From DASSFZ01 sp035292585 (GTDB lineage Bacteria; Chloroflexota; Anaerolineae; Fen-1058), in contig DATDPU010000001.1 of NCBI GenBank assembly GCA_035292585.1, positions 1 to 64,000 of the forward strand: DNA of 64,000 nucleotides, given 5' to 3'. The notes beneath the pieces are model-generated. The model had not been told where the DNA came from. It made no database searches and saw only the letters and a list, made by a program, of their open reading frames with translations. Positions 16,472 through 24,373 of the stretch are shown here, one piece after another. The translations under genes were made by a program, and so were the position numbers. Positions within the stretch are counted from its first letter, which is position 1, and each line of letters starts with the position of its first letter.

Positions 16472-16862
16472 TAAGAAATCCGCCGCCGGGCGTAGCTAAA
16501 CGTATCCGCCAGTGTTAGATCAGCCAAGTCTGCCGGCGCGCTGTGCGTCTGGCGCTCCAATATCTTCCCTACATGGCGCTTCGTAATTGAACAGAGTTTC
16601 ACTTGAACACCCGCGCGGGTTCGGGCGCGGGCGGAAGGAGGTGGGACCGGCACACGATCTGTAGCCGTGCTCGATCGAGCTTCGCATTTTTCCAATCCGC
16701 CCCATGTGCTCATTCGTTCTGACAACTATTATTACAACGCAAAGTTGCCGCATTCTGGCCCACATCTGGTGCTCTCGCGTTGCCGGACACGCCAGATATG
16801 GTGGCAATTAGCCCGACTTTGCGCTGTAATACTATTCAACCCGTGTTAATGAGGAGAGAGCC
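16472..16862. other. Intergenic region before the NCS2 permease, no gene supported
   Basis: About 390 bases hold only short open frames without ribosome-binding sites. The region must contain the permease promoter and leader, but no consensus promoter or recognisable purine or xanthine riboswitch core is visible. Confidence 0.4.
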
Positions 16863-18281
16863 ATGTCCAACCGAACACAGACAGCCTACTTACCCAACGA
16901 CGTACCTCCGCCGGGGCAACTGGTGCTGCTCGGCTTGCAGCACGTACTGACCATGTTCCCGGCGACGGTGTTTGTGGCCTTGTTGACGGGCTTCCACGTC
17001 AGCACCGTCCTGCTCGGCTCCGGCATCTCCACAGTCGTCGCCTTGCTCCTGTCGAAAGCCGGCATCGGCAAGTTCATCCCGCTGTACTACGGTTCCAGTT
17101 TCAGTTACATCGCCGCTTACCTGGCGATCACGAATGCAACGTTCGGCACGCCGGCCAGCGACGAACTGATCTCGACGATGCAAGCCGGCATCATCGCCAC
17201 CGGCGTCTTGAACGTCGTCGTCGGTTTCATCATCCGGGCCGTGGGCAAAGCCAACGTCGACAAAGTGCTGCCGCCGGTCGTGACCGGCTCGGTGGCGGCC
17301 GTCATTGGCTTTGCGCTGGGCTTTGCCGCGCTCGGTTTGGCCACCGGCACGGCCCGAGGCGCGGGCTTCGAAATCGCTGATTTGAACTTCGTGCTCGTCG
17401 CCCTCATCACGCTGATCACCACCGTCGTTTTCTCGGTGTACCTGCGCGGGAAAGGCTTCATCGGCATGCTGCCGATATTGTTGGGCGCGATCGTCGGCTA
17501 CGGGGTGTCCATTCCACTGGGGCTGGTCGATTTCACCCCGATCACCAGCTCCGAATTCATTCGAGCGCCCCACGTCACGCTGCCTAACTTCACGAGCAGT
17601 TTGGCGATCACCGCTATCTTCAGCATCGCCATCATGGCCCTCGCGACGATTCCAGAATCGACCGCGCACCTGTACCAGATCAGCTTATACGTGGATCGCA
17701 CCGCCGAGGAGTTGGGCCGCGAGAAGTATCATCTCGACAAGCACATCGGCTTCAACTTGATTCTCGACGGCGTCGGCGACATCCTGCACGGGCTGGTGGG
17801 CGCAACGGCCGGCACCAACTACGGCGAGAACAACTCGCTGATGGCCATCACCCGCAACTACTCCGGTCCGGCGCTGCTCACGGCGGGCGTCATCGCGATC
17901 CTGCTGGCATTCGTCGGCACGCTGGCCGGCGTCGTACAGAGTGTACCCATGGCCGTCAGCGGCGGCCTGGCGATCTACCTGTTCGGTGTAATCGGCATGC
18001 AGGGCATCGCGCTGATGATCGAGAACAAGGTCAATATGTTCGATCCCAGGCAGCTGGCCATAGGCGCGACCATTCTCGTCATCGGTGTCGGCGGACACAT
18101 CGGATACAACGGTTTCCTGCCCATCCCGATCTTGCCGAGCATCTTCCCCAACGGGCTGCCGGCCATCGCCGCCAGTGCGGTGCTCGGCATCCTGCTGAAT
18201 GTCATCTTCCTGATCTTCAAACCCGGTGAAGTGAGCGCAGTTGCCGAGCCGGTCACGGCACCCGGCGCAGCCGGCAAGTAG
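16863..18281 (+). CDS. NCS2 family nucleobase:cation symporter (uracil/xanthine permease)
   Basis: This 472-residue inner-membrane protein has about 14 hydrophobic segments. Family markers are GLQHVLTMFPATVFVALLTG near residues 20-40, TNYGENNSLMAITRNYSG near 320 and VPMAVSGGLAIYLFGVIGMQG near 360. NCS2 carriers import uracil, xanthine or uric acid with protons or sodium. The UraA-like features favour uracil, but specificity cannot be decided by eye. The ATG follows GAGGAGAGAGCC. It is plus-strand inside a minus-strand block of Mo-hydroxylase, amidase and FdrA genes, which supports import of a pyrimidine or purine for breakdown. A hairpin terminator follows directly. Confidence 0.93.
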   Translation: MSNRTQTAYLPNDVPPPGQLVLLGLQHVLTMFPATVFVALLTGFHVSTVLLGSGISTVVALLLSKAGIGKFIPLYYGSSFSYIAAYLAITNATFGTPASDELISTMQAGIIATGVLNVVVGFIIRAVGKANVDKVLPPVVTGSVAAVIGFALGFAALGLATGTARGAGFEIADLNFVLVALITLITTVVFSVYLRGKGFIGMLPILLGAIVGYGVSIPLGLVDFTPITSSEFIRAPHVTLPNFTSSLAITAIFSIAIMALATIPESTAHLYQISLYVDRTAEELGREKYHLDKHIGFNLILDGVGDILHGLVGATAGTNYGENNSLMAITRNYSGPALLTAGVIAILLAFVGTLAGVVQSVPMAVSGGLAIYLFGVIGMQGIALMIENKVNMFDPRQLAIGATILVIGVGGHIGYNGFLPIPILPSIFPNGLPAIAASAVLGILLNVIFLIFKPGEVSAVAEPVTAPGAAGK

Positions 18282-18293
18282 CACACCGTTCAG

Positions 18294-18330
18294 AAACCTC
18301 CCGAAGGTTTATGCCTTCGGGAGGTTTTCA
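18294..18330. terminator. Bidirectional terminator between permease and CBS gene
   Basis: AAACCTCCCGAAGG at 18294-18307 pairs perfectly with CCTTCGGGAGGTTT at 18314-18327, followed by TTC. With A-rich and T-rich flanks it can serve both the plus-strand permease and the minus-strand CBS gene, which converge here. Confidence 0.8.
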
Positions 18331-18346
18331 CCCAGACCGGGCTGGG

Positions 18347-18781
18347 CTACCGCTCGCCGGTGATGTAATTCTCCAGTTGCGCGATCATGAAACTCTGCTC
18401 GGAGATGATGCTCTTGACGACATCCCCGATCGAGATCACACCGACCACGCGCTCGCCCTCCAGAACGGGCAGGTGACGGACACGCTTATCTGTCATCAGC
18501 GCCATACAGTCTTCAATGCTCTGCTCCGGCCGGACGTACACCACGCGCGAGGTCATGATCTCCTTGACCGGCGTGTCTTTAGACGCTTTGCCCTTCAAGA
18601 CAACTTTGCGCGCATAATCGCGCTCGGAGAAAATCCCGATCAGCCGTCCGGCATCGAGCACCAGCAGCGCCCCGATATTCTTGTCAGCCATGCGCGCGAG
18701 CGCCTCGTAGACCGATGCACCCGGCGCGATCGACCACACGTCTGACCCCTTGGCTTGCAACAACTGGTTGACGGTTTTCAT
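18347..18781 (-). CDS. Tandem CBS-domain protein
   Basis: The 144-residue protein is a stand-alone pair of CBS domains, approximately residues 8-65 and 75-135. Typical elements are VYEALARMADKNIGALLVLD, GIFSERDYARKV and a second copy, CMALMTDKRVRHLPVLEGER followed by GVISIGDVV. Such Bateman modules bind adenosyl ligands (AMP, ATP, SAM) and regulate partner proteins; no catalytic domain is attached. The ATG follows GGGAGGAGCTGAGCC. It is convergent with the permease and probably monocistronic. Confidence 0.92.
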   Translation of the reverse strand: MKTVNQLLQAKGSDVWSIAPGASVYEALARMADKNIGALLVLDAGRLIGIFSERDYARKVVLKGKASKDTPVKEIMTSRVVYVRPEQSIEDCMALMTDKRVRHLPVLEGERVVGVISIGDVVKSIISEQSFMIAQLENYITGER

Positions 18782-18819
18782 GGCTCAGCTCCTCCCTGGC
18801 TAACCTGTAAAAAAGCCCC

Positions 18820-18890
18820 CTCCACGAAAGCACACGAAGACACACTAAGAAAAAAGACGTTTTCGTGCCGCTTCGTGTAGCTGCGTGGCT
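18820..18890. repeat. CCACGAAGCACACGAAGACAC-type intergenic repeat
   Basis: CCACGAAAGCACACGAAGAC on the left pairs imperfectly with CGTGCCGCTTCGTGTAGCTG on the right. Related copies lie at 20266-20397 and 33260-33320. No gene is present in the gap. Confidence 0.55.
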
Positions 18891-18966
18891 AAGACCCTAT
18901 CCCCGGTAAGGTCTACTGATTTCAGAGCCTATACGAATTTATCTGTGTAATCCGTGATATCCGTGG

Positions 18967-20211
18967 TCATAATACTCGTTCTATTTTATCAGCCCACGCC
19001 AGCAGCGCCTCATCCGCCTGCCAGCGAGCCGCAACTTGCAGACCCAGCGGCAGGCCGGCCTCGTTCGCACCCGCTGGTAGGTTGAGCGTCGGCAGCCCGC
19101 TATGTGTCCACGGCAAATTCATCACCGGATCACCTGTGCTGGCGAGACCTTCGGGCGCCGGGCCGGGCGCAGCCGGTGAAAGCCACAGATCGATGCCGTG
19201 GTCGTCCATGAGCGCAGTCAGCTCGGCGCGCAGTTGCGCGCGCCCGTGCAGCGCCTGAGCGAGCGTTGCGTCCGAGACGGCTTGGCCGCGCCGGATCAGG
19301 TCGGCGGTCTTGGGGTGATAGAGCGCTTCGTAGCGATTGAACCATCCTGCGTGGACACGCGCCGCCTCGGCTGCGACGATCAGGTTGTGCCGATTATAAA
19401 TCTCGTCGAAGTCGAGCATCGCCTCAACCGGCTTGACCTCGAATCCACTTTCGCTCAAGCGTTGGCGCACCGATCGGAAATGGGCCAGCCCTTCCTCAGC
19501 CGCGCGGCGCAGGTATGGGCCTTCGGGGATACCCAGAATAGGTTTACGACTCGGAATCTCCAGTCTCCAATCTCTACACAACACACTCGCTGCCCGCGTC
19601 GCATCGGCCAGGTTTGTGGTGAACGCGCCAACGTGATCGAGCGAAGGCGAGAGCGGGATAACACCGGCCCGTGAGATGCGCTCAGTGCTCGGCTTATAAC
19701 CGACGACGCCGCAGAACGACGCGGGCCGTATGATCGATCCGATTGTCTGCGTCCCCAATGCCAACGGGCACAGCCCTGCCCCCACTGCCGCCGCCGAGCC
19801 GCTGCTCGATCCGCCGGGCGTGTGTTCGGGTCGGTGTGGGTTGCGCGTCGGGCCGGGCGCAAAATAGGCAAACTCGGTCGAGACCGTCTTGCCTAAAATC
19901 AGCGCGCCCGCCTGCTTCAAACGAGTGACGCTTTCGGCTTCGGGGCCTTGAAACAGTTCGGGCGGGAGCCGGCTTCCGGCGCGCGTGACGAATCCATCGG
20001 CGTGGAAGATGTCCTTGACGCCGACGAGCATGCCGAACAACGGCGGGCGGGCATCGGGCTGCCGATACCGATCGAGCAGCGCCCGAGCCTCCCGGCGCAG
20101 TCGATCGAAACGAGCGGCTTCCGGCACGAAGGCCAGCACCTTCGGCTCGCGCGCGTTAAAGTGAGCTTCTAGCCGATCGATTTGATCCAGTAAATCCACT
20201 TCTATGTTCAT
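18967..20211 (-). CDS. Amidase (amidase-signature family, GatA-like)
   Basis: The 414-residue protein is a Ser-cisSer-Lys amidohydrolase. Lys66 lies in VGVKDIF, the Gly/Ser-rich signature is GGSSSGSAAAVGAG (133-146), and the nucleophile is probably Ser159 in GTQTIGSIIRPASFCGVVG. It hydrolyses an amide; family members include allophanate hydrolase, aryl amidases and GatA. No GatB or GatC is nearby, so a catabolic amidase is likelier than tRNA amidation. The start ATG follows GGAGAAC. A short segment (CRDWRLEIPSR) is coded by GGAGACTGGAGATT-type repeat sequence and looks inserted. CoxS and CoxM genes lie just upstream on the same strand. Confidence 0.88.
   Translation of the reverse strand: MNIEVDLLDQIDRLEAHFNAREPKVLAFVPEAARFDRLRREARALLDRYRQPDARPPLFGMLVGVKDIFHADGFVTRAGSRLPPELFQGPEAESVTRLKQAGALILGKTVSTEFAYFAPGPTRNPHRPEHTPGGSSSGSAAAVGAGLCPLALGTQTIGSIIRPASFCGVVGYKPSTERISRAGVIPLSPSLDHVGAFTTNLADATRAASVLCRDWRLEIPSRKPILGIPEGPYLRRAAEEGLAHFRSVRQRLSESGFEVKPVEAMLDFDEIYNRHNLIVAAEAARVHAGWFNRYEALYHPKTADLIRRGQAVSDATLAQALHGRAQLRAELTALMDDHGIDLWLSPAAPGPAPEGLASTGDPVMNLPWTHSGLPTLNLPAGANEAGLPLGLQVAARWQADEALLAWADKIERVL
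19550..19592. repeat. Short-repeat segment inside the amidase gene
   Basis: AATCTCCAGTCTCCAATCTC matches the repeat tract at 8788-8867. It lies in frame, coding CRDWRLEIPSR between two conserved parts of the amidase. Confidence 0.5.
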
Positions 20212-20265
20212 GTTCTCCGGTGTTCACGTGTCACGTAATCACGAGACTTGGCCCCAAAAACCTGA

Positions 20266-20397
20266 TCCACGAAGCCACACGACGCCTGGCGCGCCGCCGG
20301 CTCTCCGCTGGAGAGCCGGAAACGGCGAGAAACACGAAGTTCCCAGCCGTTTTCGTGCCCTTCGTGTTACGCCTGCCCCCTGTGGGGGTCGTGGATA
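20266..20397. repeat. CCACGAAGCCACACGA...TCGTGTTACGC repeat
   Basis: An imperfect inverted repeat of the same family as 18820-18890, with a nested GCCGGCTCTCC/GGAGAGCCGG hairpin. It fills the gap between the amidase and CoxS-like genes. Confidence 0.55.
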
Positions 20398-20418
20398 AAT
20401 CCCTATTGCAGAGAACGT

Positions 20419-20907
20419 CTACTGATCACGCTTTGCATACTTTTCCGCCGCCAGGAGCACCGCAGCGACGATGTGCTGATAGCCGGTGCAGCGGCACAGG
20501 TTGCCGGACAATGCTTCGCGAATTTGCGGCTCGGTGGGGTCGGGGTTTTCTTCGAGGAAGGGCAGCAGCGTCAGCAGGATGCCGGGCGTGCAGAAGCCGC
20601 ACTGTAGACCATGCGCTTCCCAGAACGCCTGCTGCAGCGGATGCAGCTCGTTTTGATTCCTGGCTAAACCTTCAACCGTCGTGAGCGTGTGTCCGTTCGA
20701 CTGCACCGCCAACGTGAGACACGAGCGGATCGGCTGGCCGTCAAACAGAATGGTGCACGCGCCGCACACGCCGTGCTCGCAACCGACGTGCGTGCCCGTC
20801 AGGCCCAGCTCGTGTCGCAGAAAATCGCTCAAGAGCAGGCGCGGCTCAACCTGCCGCTCGTAAGATTGGCCGTTGACGGTGAGGGTGATGGTATGGGGTT
20901 TGATCAC
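20419..20907 (-). CDS. 2Fe-2S subunit of a molybdenum hydroxylase (CoxS-like)
   Basis: The 162-residue protein carries both iron-sulfur clusters of the family. A plant-ferredoxin-type cluster is bound by GCEHGVCGACTILFDGQPIRSC, whose last Cys follows at the usual distance. A helical-bundle cluster uses CGFCTPG and CRCTGYQ. It moves electrons from the Mo site to the FAD subunit. The start is GTG with GGAG upstream. It lies 66 bases after the CoxM-like gene and 207 bases before the amidase on the same strand. Its large-subunit partner may be the gene at 6.4-8.8 kb. Confidence 0.94.
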   Translation of the reverse strand: MIKPHTITLTVNGQSYERQVEPRLLLSDFLRHELGLTGTHVGCEHGVCGACTILFDGQPIRSCLTLAVQSNGHTLTTVEGLARNQNELHPLQQAFWEAHGLQCGFCTPGILLTLLPFLEENPDPTEPQIREALSGNLCRCTGYQHIVAAVLLAAEKYAKRDQ

Positions 20908-20922
20908 AGTTCGGCTCCAGTG

Positions 20923-20990
20923 AGACGAATGACCAACGACGAAGGACGCTGGCTTTGGTCATTCGTCCTTTGTCTATCGTCCTTGGTCCG
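20923..20990. repeat. GACGAATGACCAACGACGAAGG inverted repeat
   Basis: GACGAATGACCAACGACGAA pairs imperfectly with TCATTCGTCCTTTGTC and TCGTCCTTGGTC. It fills the CoxM-CoxS gap and supplies the last CoxM codons. The same units recur at 58248-58345. Confidence 0.65.
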
Positions 20991-21861
20991 GCGCTGCTCG
21001 CTCGAACGCCTGCGCCAGCGCCCGGCGAGTCAACACGCGCGCCAGATGGCGTTGATACTCCGGCGAGGCGTGAACGTTGCCCACCGGCATGATCTCGTTC
21101 TCGGCCGCCAGCGCCGAGGCCGCCTCGAGGGCCTCCGGCGAATGAGGTTGGCCGTGCAGCAGTCGAGCGGCCTGTCGCGCTTCAACCGGCCCATCGCCGG
21201 CGTTGAGGTAAACCAGCTTCGCCTGTTGGCAGGCGTCGTTCTCGTCCAGCGTGACGAGCGCCGCAACACCCATCAGCGCGTAATCGCCGTGCCGCCGGGC
21301 AAATTCCATGAACGACCAACCGGTGCGGGGTGGGAGCGCCGGTAAAGCGATCTCCACCAAGATTTCTTCTGGCGTTAAGGCGGTGGTAAACATACCCTGG
21401 AAGAATTCTTCAGCCGAAATCCAACGCGCGCGCGCTGCGCTCTTCGCGCGAAAGCGGGCATTCAGCGCGAGCGCGACGACGGGCAGCTCGGCGGCCGGAT
21501 CGGCATGGACCAGGCTACCGCCGATCGTGCCCCGGTTGCGAATCTGCGGATGCGCGATGTAAGGCATCGTTTCGTGCAGCAGCGGCGCAGCCCGCGCGAT
21601 GAGCGGATCGCGTTCCACACGGCGCTGGCGCGTCATCGCACCGATGCGCAACTCCCCCGAGTCTGCCTGGCGAATGTAATCCAGCTCCGCTAACGGGTTC
21701 AAATCCACCAGCAGCCCCGGCTGCGCCACTCGAAAGTTGAGGGCCGGCGCCAGGCTCTGTCCGCCGGCCAACGGTTTTGCCGCGCTGCCATGTTGGGCCA
21801 GCAGCGCCAGCGCCGCCTCAAGCGAATCGGGCGCCGCGTACTCAAATGCCGGTGGTTTCAT
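20974..21861 (-). CDS. FAD-binding subunit of a molybdenum hydroxylase (CoxM-like)
   Basis: The protein (295 residues from the ATG at 21861) is a PCMH-type FAD subunit: FEYAAPDSLEAALALL, the FAD loop AGGQSLAPALNFR, and GTIGGSLVHADPAAELPVV. It receives electrons from the 2Fe-2S subunit. The frame extends 40 residues upstream, but that part lacks homology features and the family start is MKPPAFEY. A TTGTCT-17-CATAAT promoter lies about 125 bases upstream. The last residues (DQGR) are coded by repeat sequence. It is divergent from the coxG block, with the intervening 266 bases shared by both promoters. Confidence 0.92.
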   Translation of the reverse strand: MKPPAFEYAAPDSLEAALALLAQHGSAAKPLAGGQSLAPALNFRVAQPGLLVDLNPLAELDYIRQADSGELRIGAMTRQRRVERDPLIARAAPLLHETMPYIAHPQIRNRGTIGGSLVHADPAAELPVVALALNARFRAKSAARARWISAEEFFQGMFTTALTPEEILVEIALPALPPRTGWSFMEFARRHGDYALMGVAALVTLDENDACQQAKLVYLNAGDGPVEARQAARLLHGQPHSPEALEAASALAAENEIMPVGNVHASPEYQRHLARVLTRRALAQAFERAAPDQGR

Positions 21862-21985
21862 ACCGCCATTCCTTTGTCCAGGCCGGCCCTCAGCCGACGC
21901 CGGTCGTGTGGATCGATCGGGGGTGGAATCAAATTGAAGCGAGCGGTTCTGCGCACGCCTGGCCCTCGCGCGCACACTCAACCCG

Positions 21986-22014
21986 ATTATGGCCTAAGTT
22001 GAAAAATAAGACAA
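21986..22014 (-). promoter_or_regulatory. Promoter for the minus-strand coxM-coxS-amidase unit
   Basis: The minus strand shows TTGTCT (22014-22009), a 17-base spacer and CATAAT (21991-21986), each one or two bases from sigma-70 consensus. Confidence 0.5.
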
Positions 22015-22063
22015 GCGACTCGCGCCATGAATGATGATGATCAGCGCGCGCGGGGCGCTTCAG

Positions 22064-22094
22064 TTGCGATCAAGACGATCTTTTCGAGTATAAT
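22064..22094 (+). promoter_or_regulatory. Promoter for the coxG block
   Basis: A perfect TATAAT at 22089-22094 lies 33 bases before the coxG start. The best -35 is TTGCGA at 22064, spaced 19 bases, which is longer than optimal. Confidence 0.45.
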
Positions 22095-22127
22095 GTTGAG
22101 CATCGCCCAGTTTGAAGGAGGCCAGAC

Positions 22128-22571
22128 ATGCATTTCCAGGGCAGCGTGCCAATCGGCGCGCCGCGCGAGAAGGTGTGGGATTTCCTCACCGATCCGCACA
22201 CCGTCAGTCAATGCGCGCCGGGGCTTGAATCCGTCGAGATCATCACGCCGGATAAAAAATTCCGGGCGGTCGTCTCGGCCGGTTTTGGCTCGGTCAAAGT
22301 AACTTTCACCCTGGACGTGGAATGGCTCGAACTCGACGCGCCGCAGCGGGCCAGGATGAAGGCTCACGGCTCGGCGCCGGGCAGCGCGACCGATATTACC
22401 AGTGAGATGATATTGCACGAGGCCCCGAACGGCGCGACGGATTTGAAGTGGACCGCCGACATCGTCGTACTGGGCACGATCGCCAGCCTGGCCGCGCGGC
22501 TGATGGGCAGCGTGACTCAAGAACTGGTCGGCACATTTTTCAATTGCGTGAAGAGCAAGATCGAAGCGTGA
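22128..22571 (+). CDS. coxG: CoxG/SRPBCC-family protein
   Basis: The 147-residue protein is a CoxG-type member of the START/SRPBCC fold: FQGSVPIGAPREKVWDFLTD at the N-terminus, GFGSVKVTFTLDVEW in the middle and a C-terminal helix. In Cox systems CoxG helps membrane recruitment or maturation of the hydroxylase. The ATG follows GAAGGAGGCCAGAC. The next gene starts within its stop codon (GTGA overlap), tying it to molybdopterin handling. It heads the plus-strand Mo-hydroxylase block. Confidence 0.9.
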   Translation: MHFQGSVPIGAPREKVWDFLTDPHTVSQCAPGLESVEIITPDKKFRAVVSAGFGSVKVTFTLDVEWLELDAPQRARMKAHGSAPGSATDITSEMILHEAPNGATDLKWTADIVVLGTIASLAARLMGSVTQELVGTFFNCVKSKIEA

Positions 22572-23590
22572 AATTCGGTCCTGTCCCACTCGAAGAAGCC
22601 GAGGGCAAAATCCTCGGTCATAACATCGCCGGGCGCGATGGGCGGCGCGTGCTGCGCAAAGGCAAAGCGCTGACCCGTGAGAGCCTGGCAGCATTACGCG
22701 AGATCGGCCGATCGGCCGTGTACGTTGCGGAGATGGAACCGGGTGACGTGGGCGAAGACCTGGCCGCGCGCCGGATTGCCGCAGCCGTCATCGGCAGCGG
22801 CCTGCGCCCCATTGGCCCCGCTTCGGGCCGGGTGAATTTGCTGGCAGAAGTTCAGGGCGTGTTGCGGGTCGATGCGCGACGGCTGGCTGCGCTCAATGCC
22901 TACGAGGGGATCACGCTCGCGACGTTGCCCGCCCATAGCGCCGTTCGCCCGCGACAGATCGTCGCCACGATCAAGATCATCCCTTTCGCCGTAGCGGAGA
23001 CGGTGCTGCGCGCCGCCGAGGCGATCGGCGTTGAACCCGTCCCCCTGGTGCGCGTCGACCAACTCCAGCCCCAACCAGTCAACCTCATTTTCTCCGGGTC
23101 GTCGTCCATCCGCGACAAGCTCGCGGCAGATTTTGCCCCGCTGCGCGAGAGGGTGGAAGCGCTAGGTTCGATCATCGCCGGTTCGGATTACGTCTCGCTC
23201 GAAGACGAGTCGGGCGAAGCGACGCTGGCCGACCTGTTGCAGCGACGCCAAGCCGCCGGCGCGCGGCTGATCGTCGTGGCCGGGGAGACGGCGATCATGG
23301 ATCGGCGCGACATCGTGCCGCGCGCCATCGAGCGCGCGGGCGGGCAGGTGGAATGTTTCGGAGCGCCGGTCGATCCGGGCAACCTGCTGATGCTGGCTTA
23401 CCTGGGTGAAACCCCCATCCTCGGCGCGCCGGGCTGCGCGCGCAGTCGCAAAGTCAACGTGGTCGATTGGGTGCTGCCCCGCCTGCTGATCGGCGATCGA
23501 CTCACGCGCGAGGAAATTGTTGCGCTTGGCCACGGCGGCCTGCTGGAAGACGCGCCCGAACGGCCGATGCCGCGCAGCAAACTGACGTGA
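22568..23590 (+). CDS. Molybdopterin-binding protein (N-terminal part of MocA-like fusions)
   Basis: This 340-residue protein starts at GTG overlapping the coxG stop. KFGPVPLEEAEGKILGHNIA and the region RVLRKGKALTRESLAALREIG, with VAEMEPGDVGEDLAA, match the molybdopterin-binding part of proteins in which it is fused to a MobA/MocA nucleotidyltransferase. The second half (LIFSGSSSIRDKL, GETAIMDRRDIVPRAIERAG) is a MoaB/Mog-like fold. The transferase domain is absent here. It may bind or deliver the molybdopterin cytosine dinucleotide cofactor to the CoxL subunits. I infer this from context; no activity is shown. Confidence 0.82.
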   Translation: MKFGPVPLEEAEGKILGHNIAGRDGRRVLRKGKALTRESLAALREIGRSAVYVAEMEPGDVGEDLAARRIAAAVIGSGLRPIGPASGRVNLLAEVQGVLRVDARRLAALNAYEGITLATLPAHSAVRPRQIVATIKIIPFAVAETVLRAAEAIGVEPVPLVRVDQLQPQPVNLIFSGSSSIRDKLAADFAPLRERVEALGSIIAGSDYVSLEDESGEATLADLLQRRQAAGARLIVVAGETAIMDRRDIVPRAIERAGGQVECFGAPVDPGNLLMLAYLGETPILGAPGCARSRKVNVVDWVLPRLLIGDRLTREEIVALGHGGLLEDAPERPMPRSKLT

Positions 23591-23634
23591 GGTGGCAGAA
23601 CGACTTGGTTTAATACGTCCCTCATTTCTCAATG

Positions 23635-23663
23635 TTGACTTTCACCACAGGATAGCGTACAGT
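23635..23663 (+). promoter_or_regulatory. Promoter upstream of coxS
   Basis: TTGACT at 23635-23640, a 17-base spacer, and TACAGT at 23658-23663. The -35 is five of six to consensus. It would produce a leader of about 225 bases. Confidence 0.5.
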
Positions 23664-23806
23664 ATCGACGTGGTGCTGCGCGGCGGGGGCCGGATGGCGT
23701 ACAGCATTCAACCACACACACTCTCACCTTCACTCCAAGTTGGGCCATTTCATCACGGGCCAACCGACCGTTCGTCGCTGCCTTCAACCCTATCCCACGT
23801 GTAGGT

Positions 23807-23843
23807 AACTCCAGCTGCGCCTTTCGAGCTGGAGTTTTGTTCT
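23807..23843 (+). terminator. Terminator-like hairpin in the coxS leader
   Basis: AACTCCAGCT at 23807-23816 pairs perfectly with AGCTGGAGTT at 23827-23836, followed by TTGTTCT. It lies between a good promoter and the coxS start, so it may end the upstream transcript or act as an attenuator for the hydroxylase genes. Confidence 0.6.
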
Positions 23844-23893
23844 CTCGCGCCGGTTAGCCACCGGCTCCAATCCATTCGGAAGGAGGAAACCGT

Positions 23894-24364
<471 letters not shown>

Positions 24365-24373
24365 GAGGCGAGG

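Noticed and set aside
16468..16725. Small minus-strand ORF of 85 codons in the permease upstream region
   Set aside because: It starts without a ribosome-binding site, overlaps MITE sequence and has no recognisable features.
18967..20211. GatA subunit of the tRNA amidotransferase
   Set aside because: No GatB or GatC nearby and the context is catabolic, so it is kept as a general amidase.
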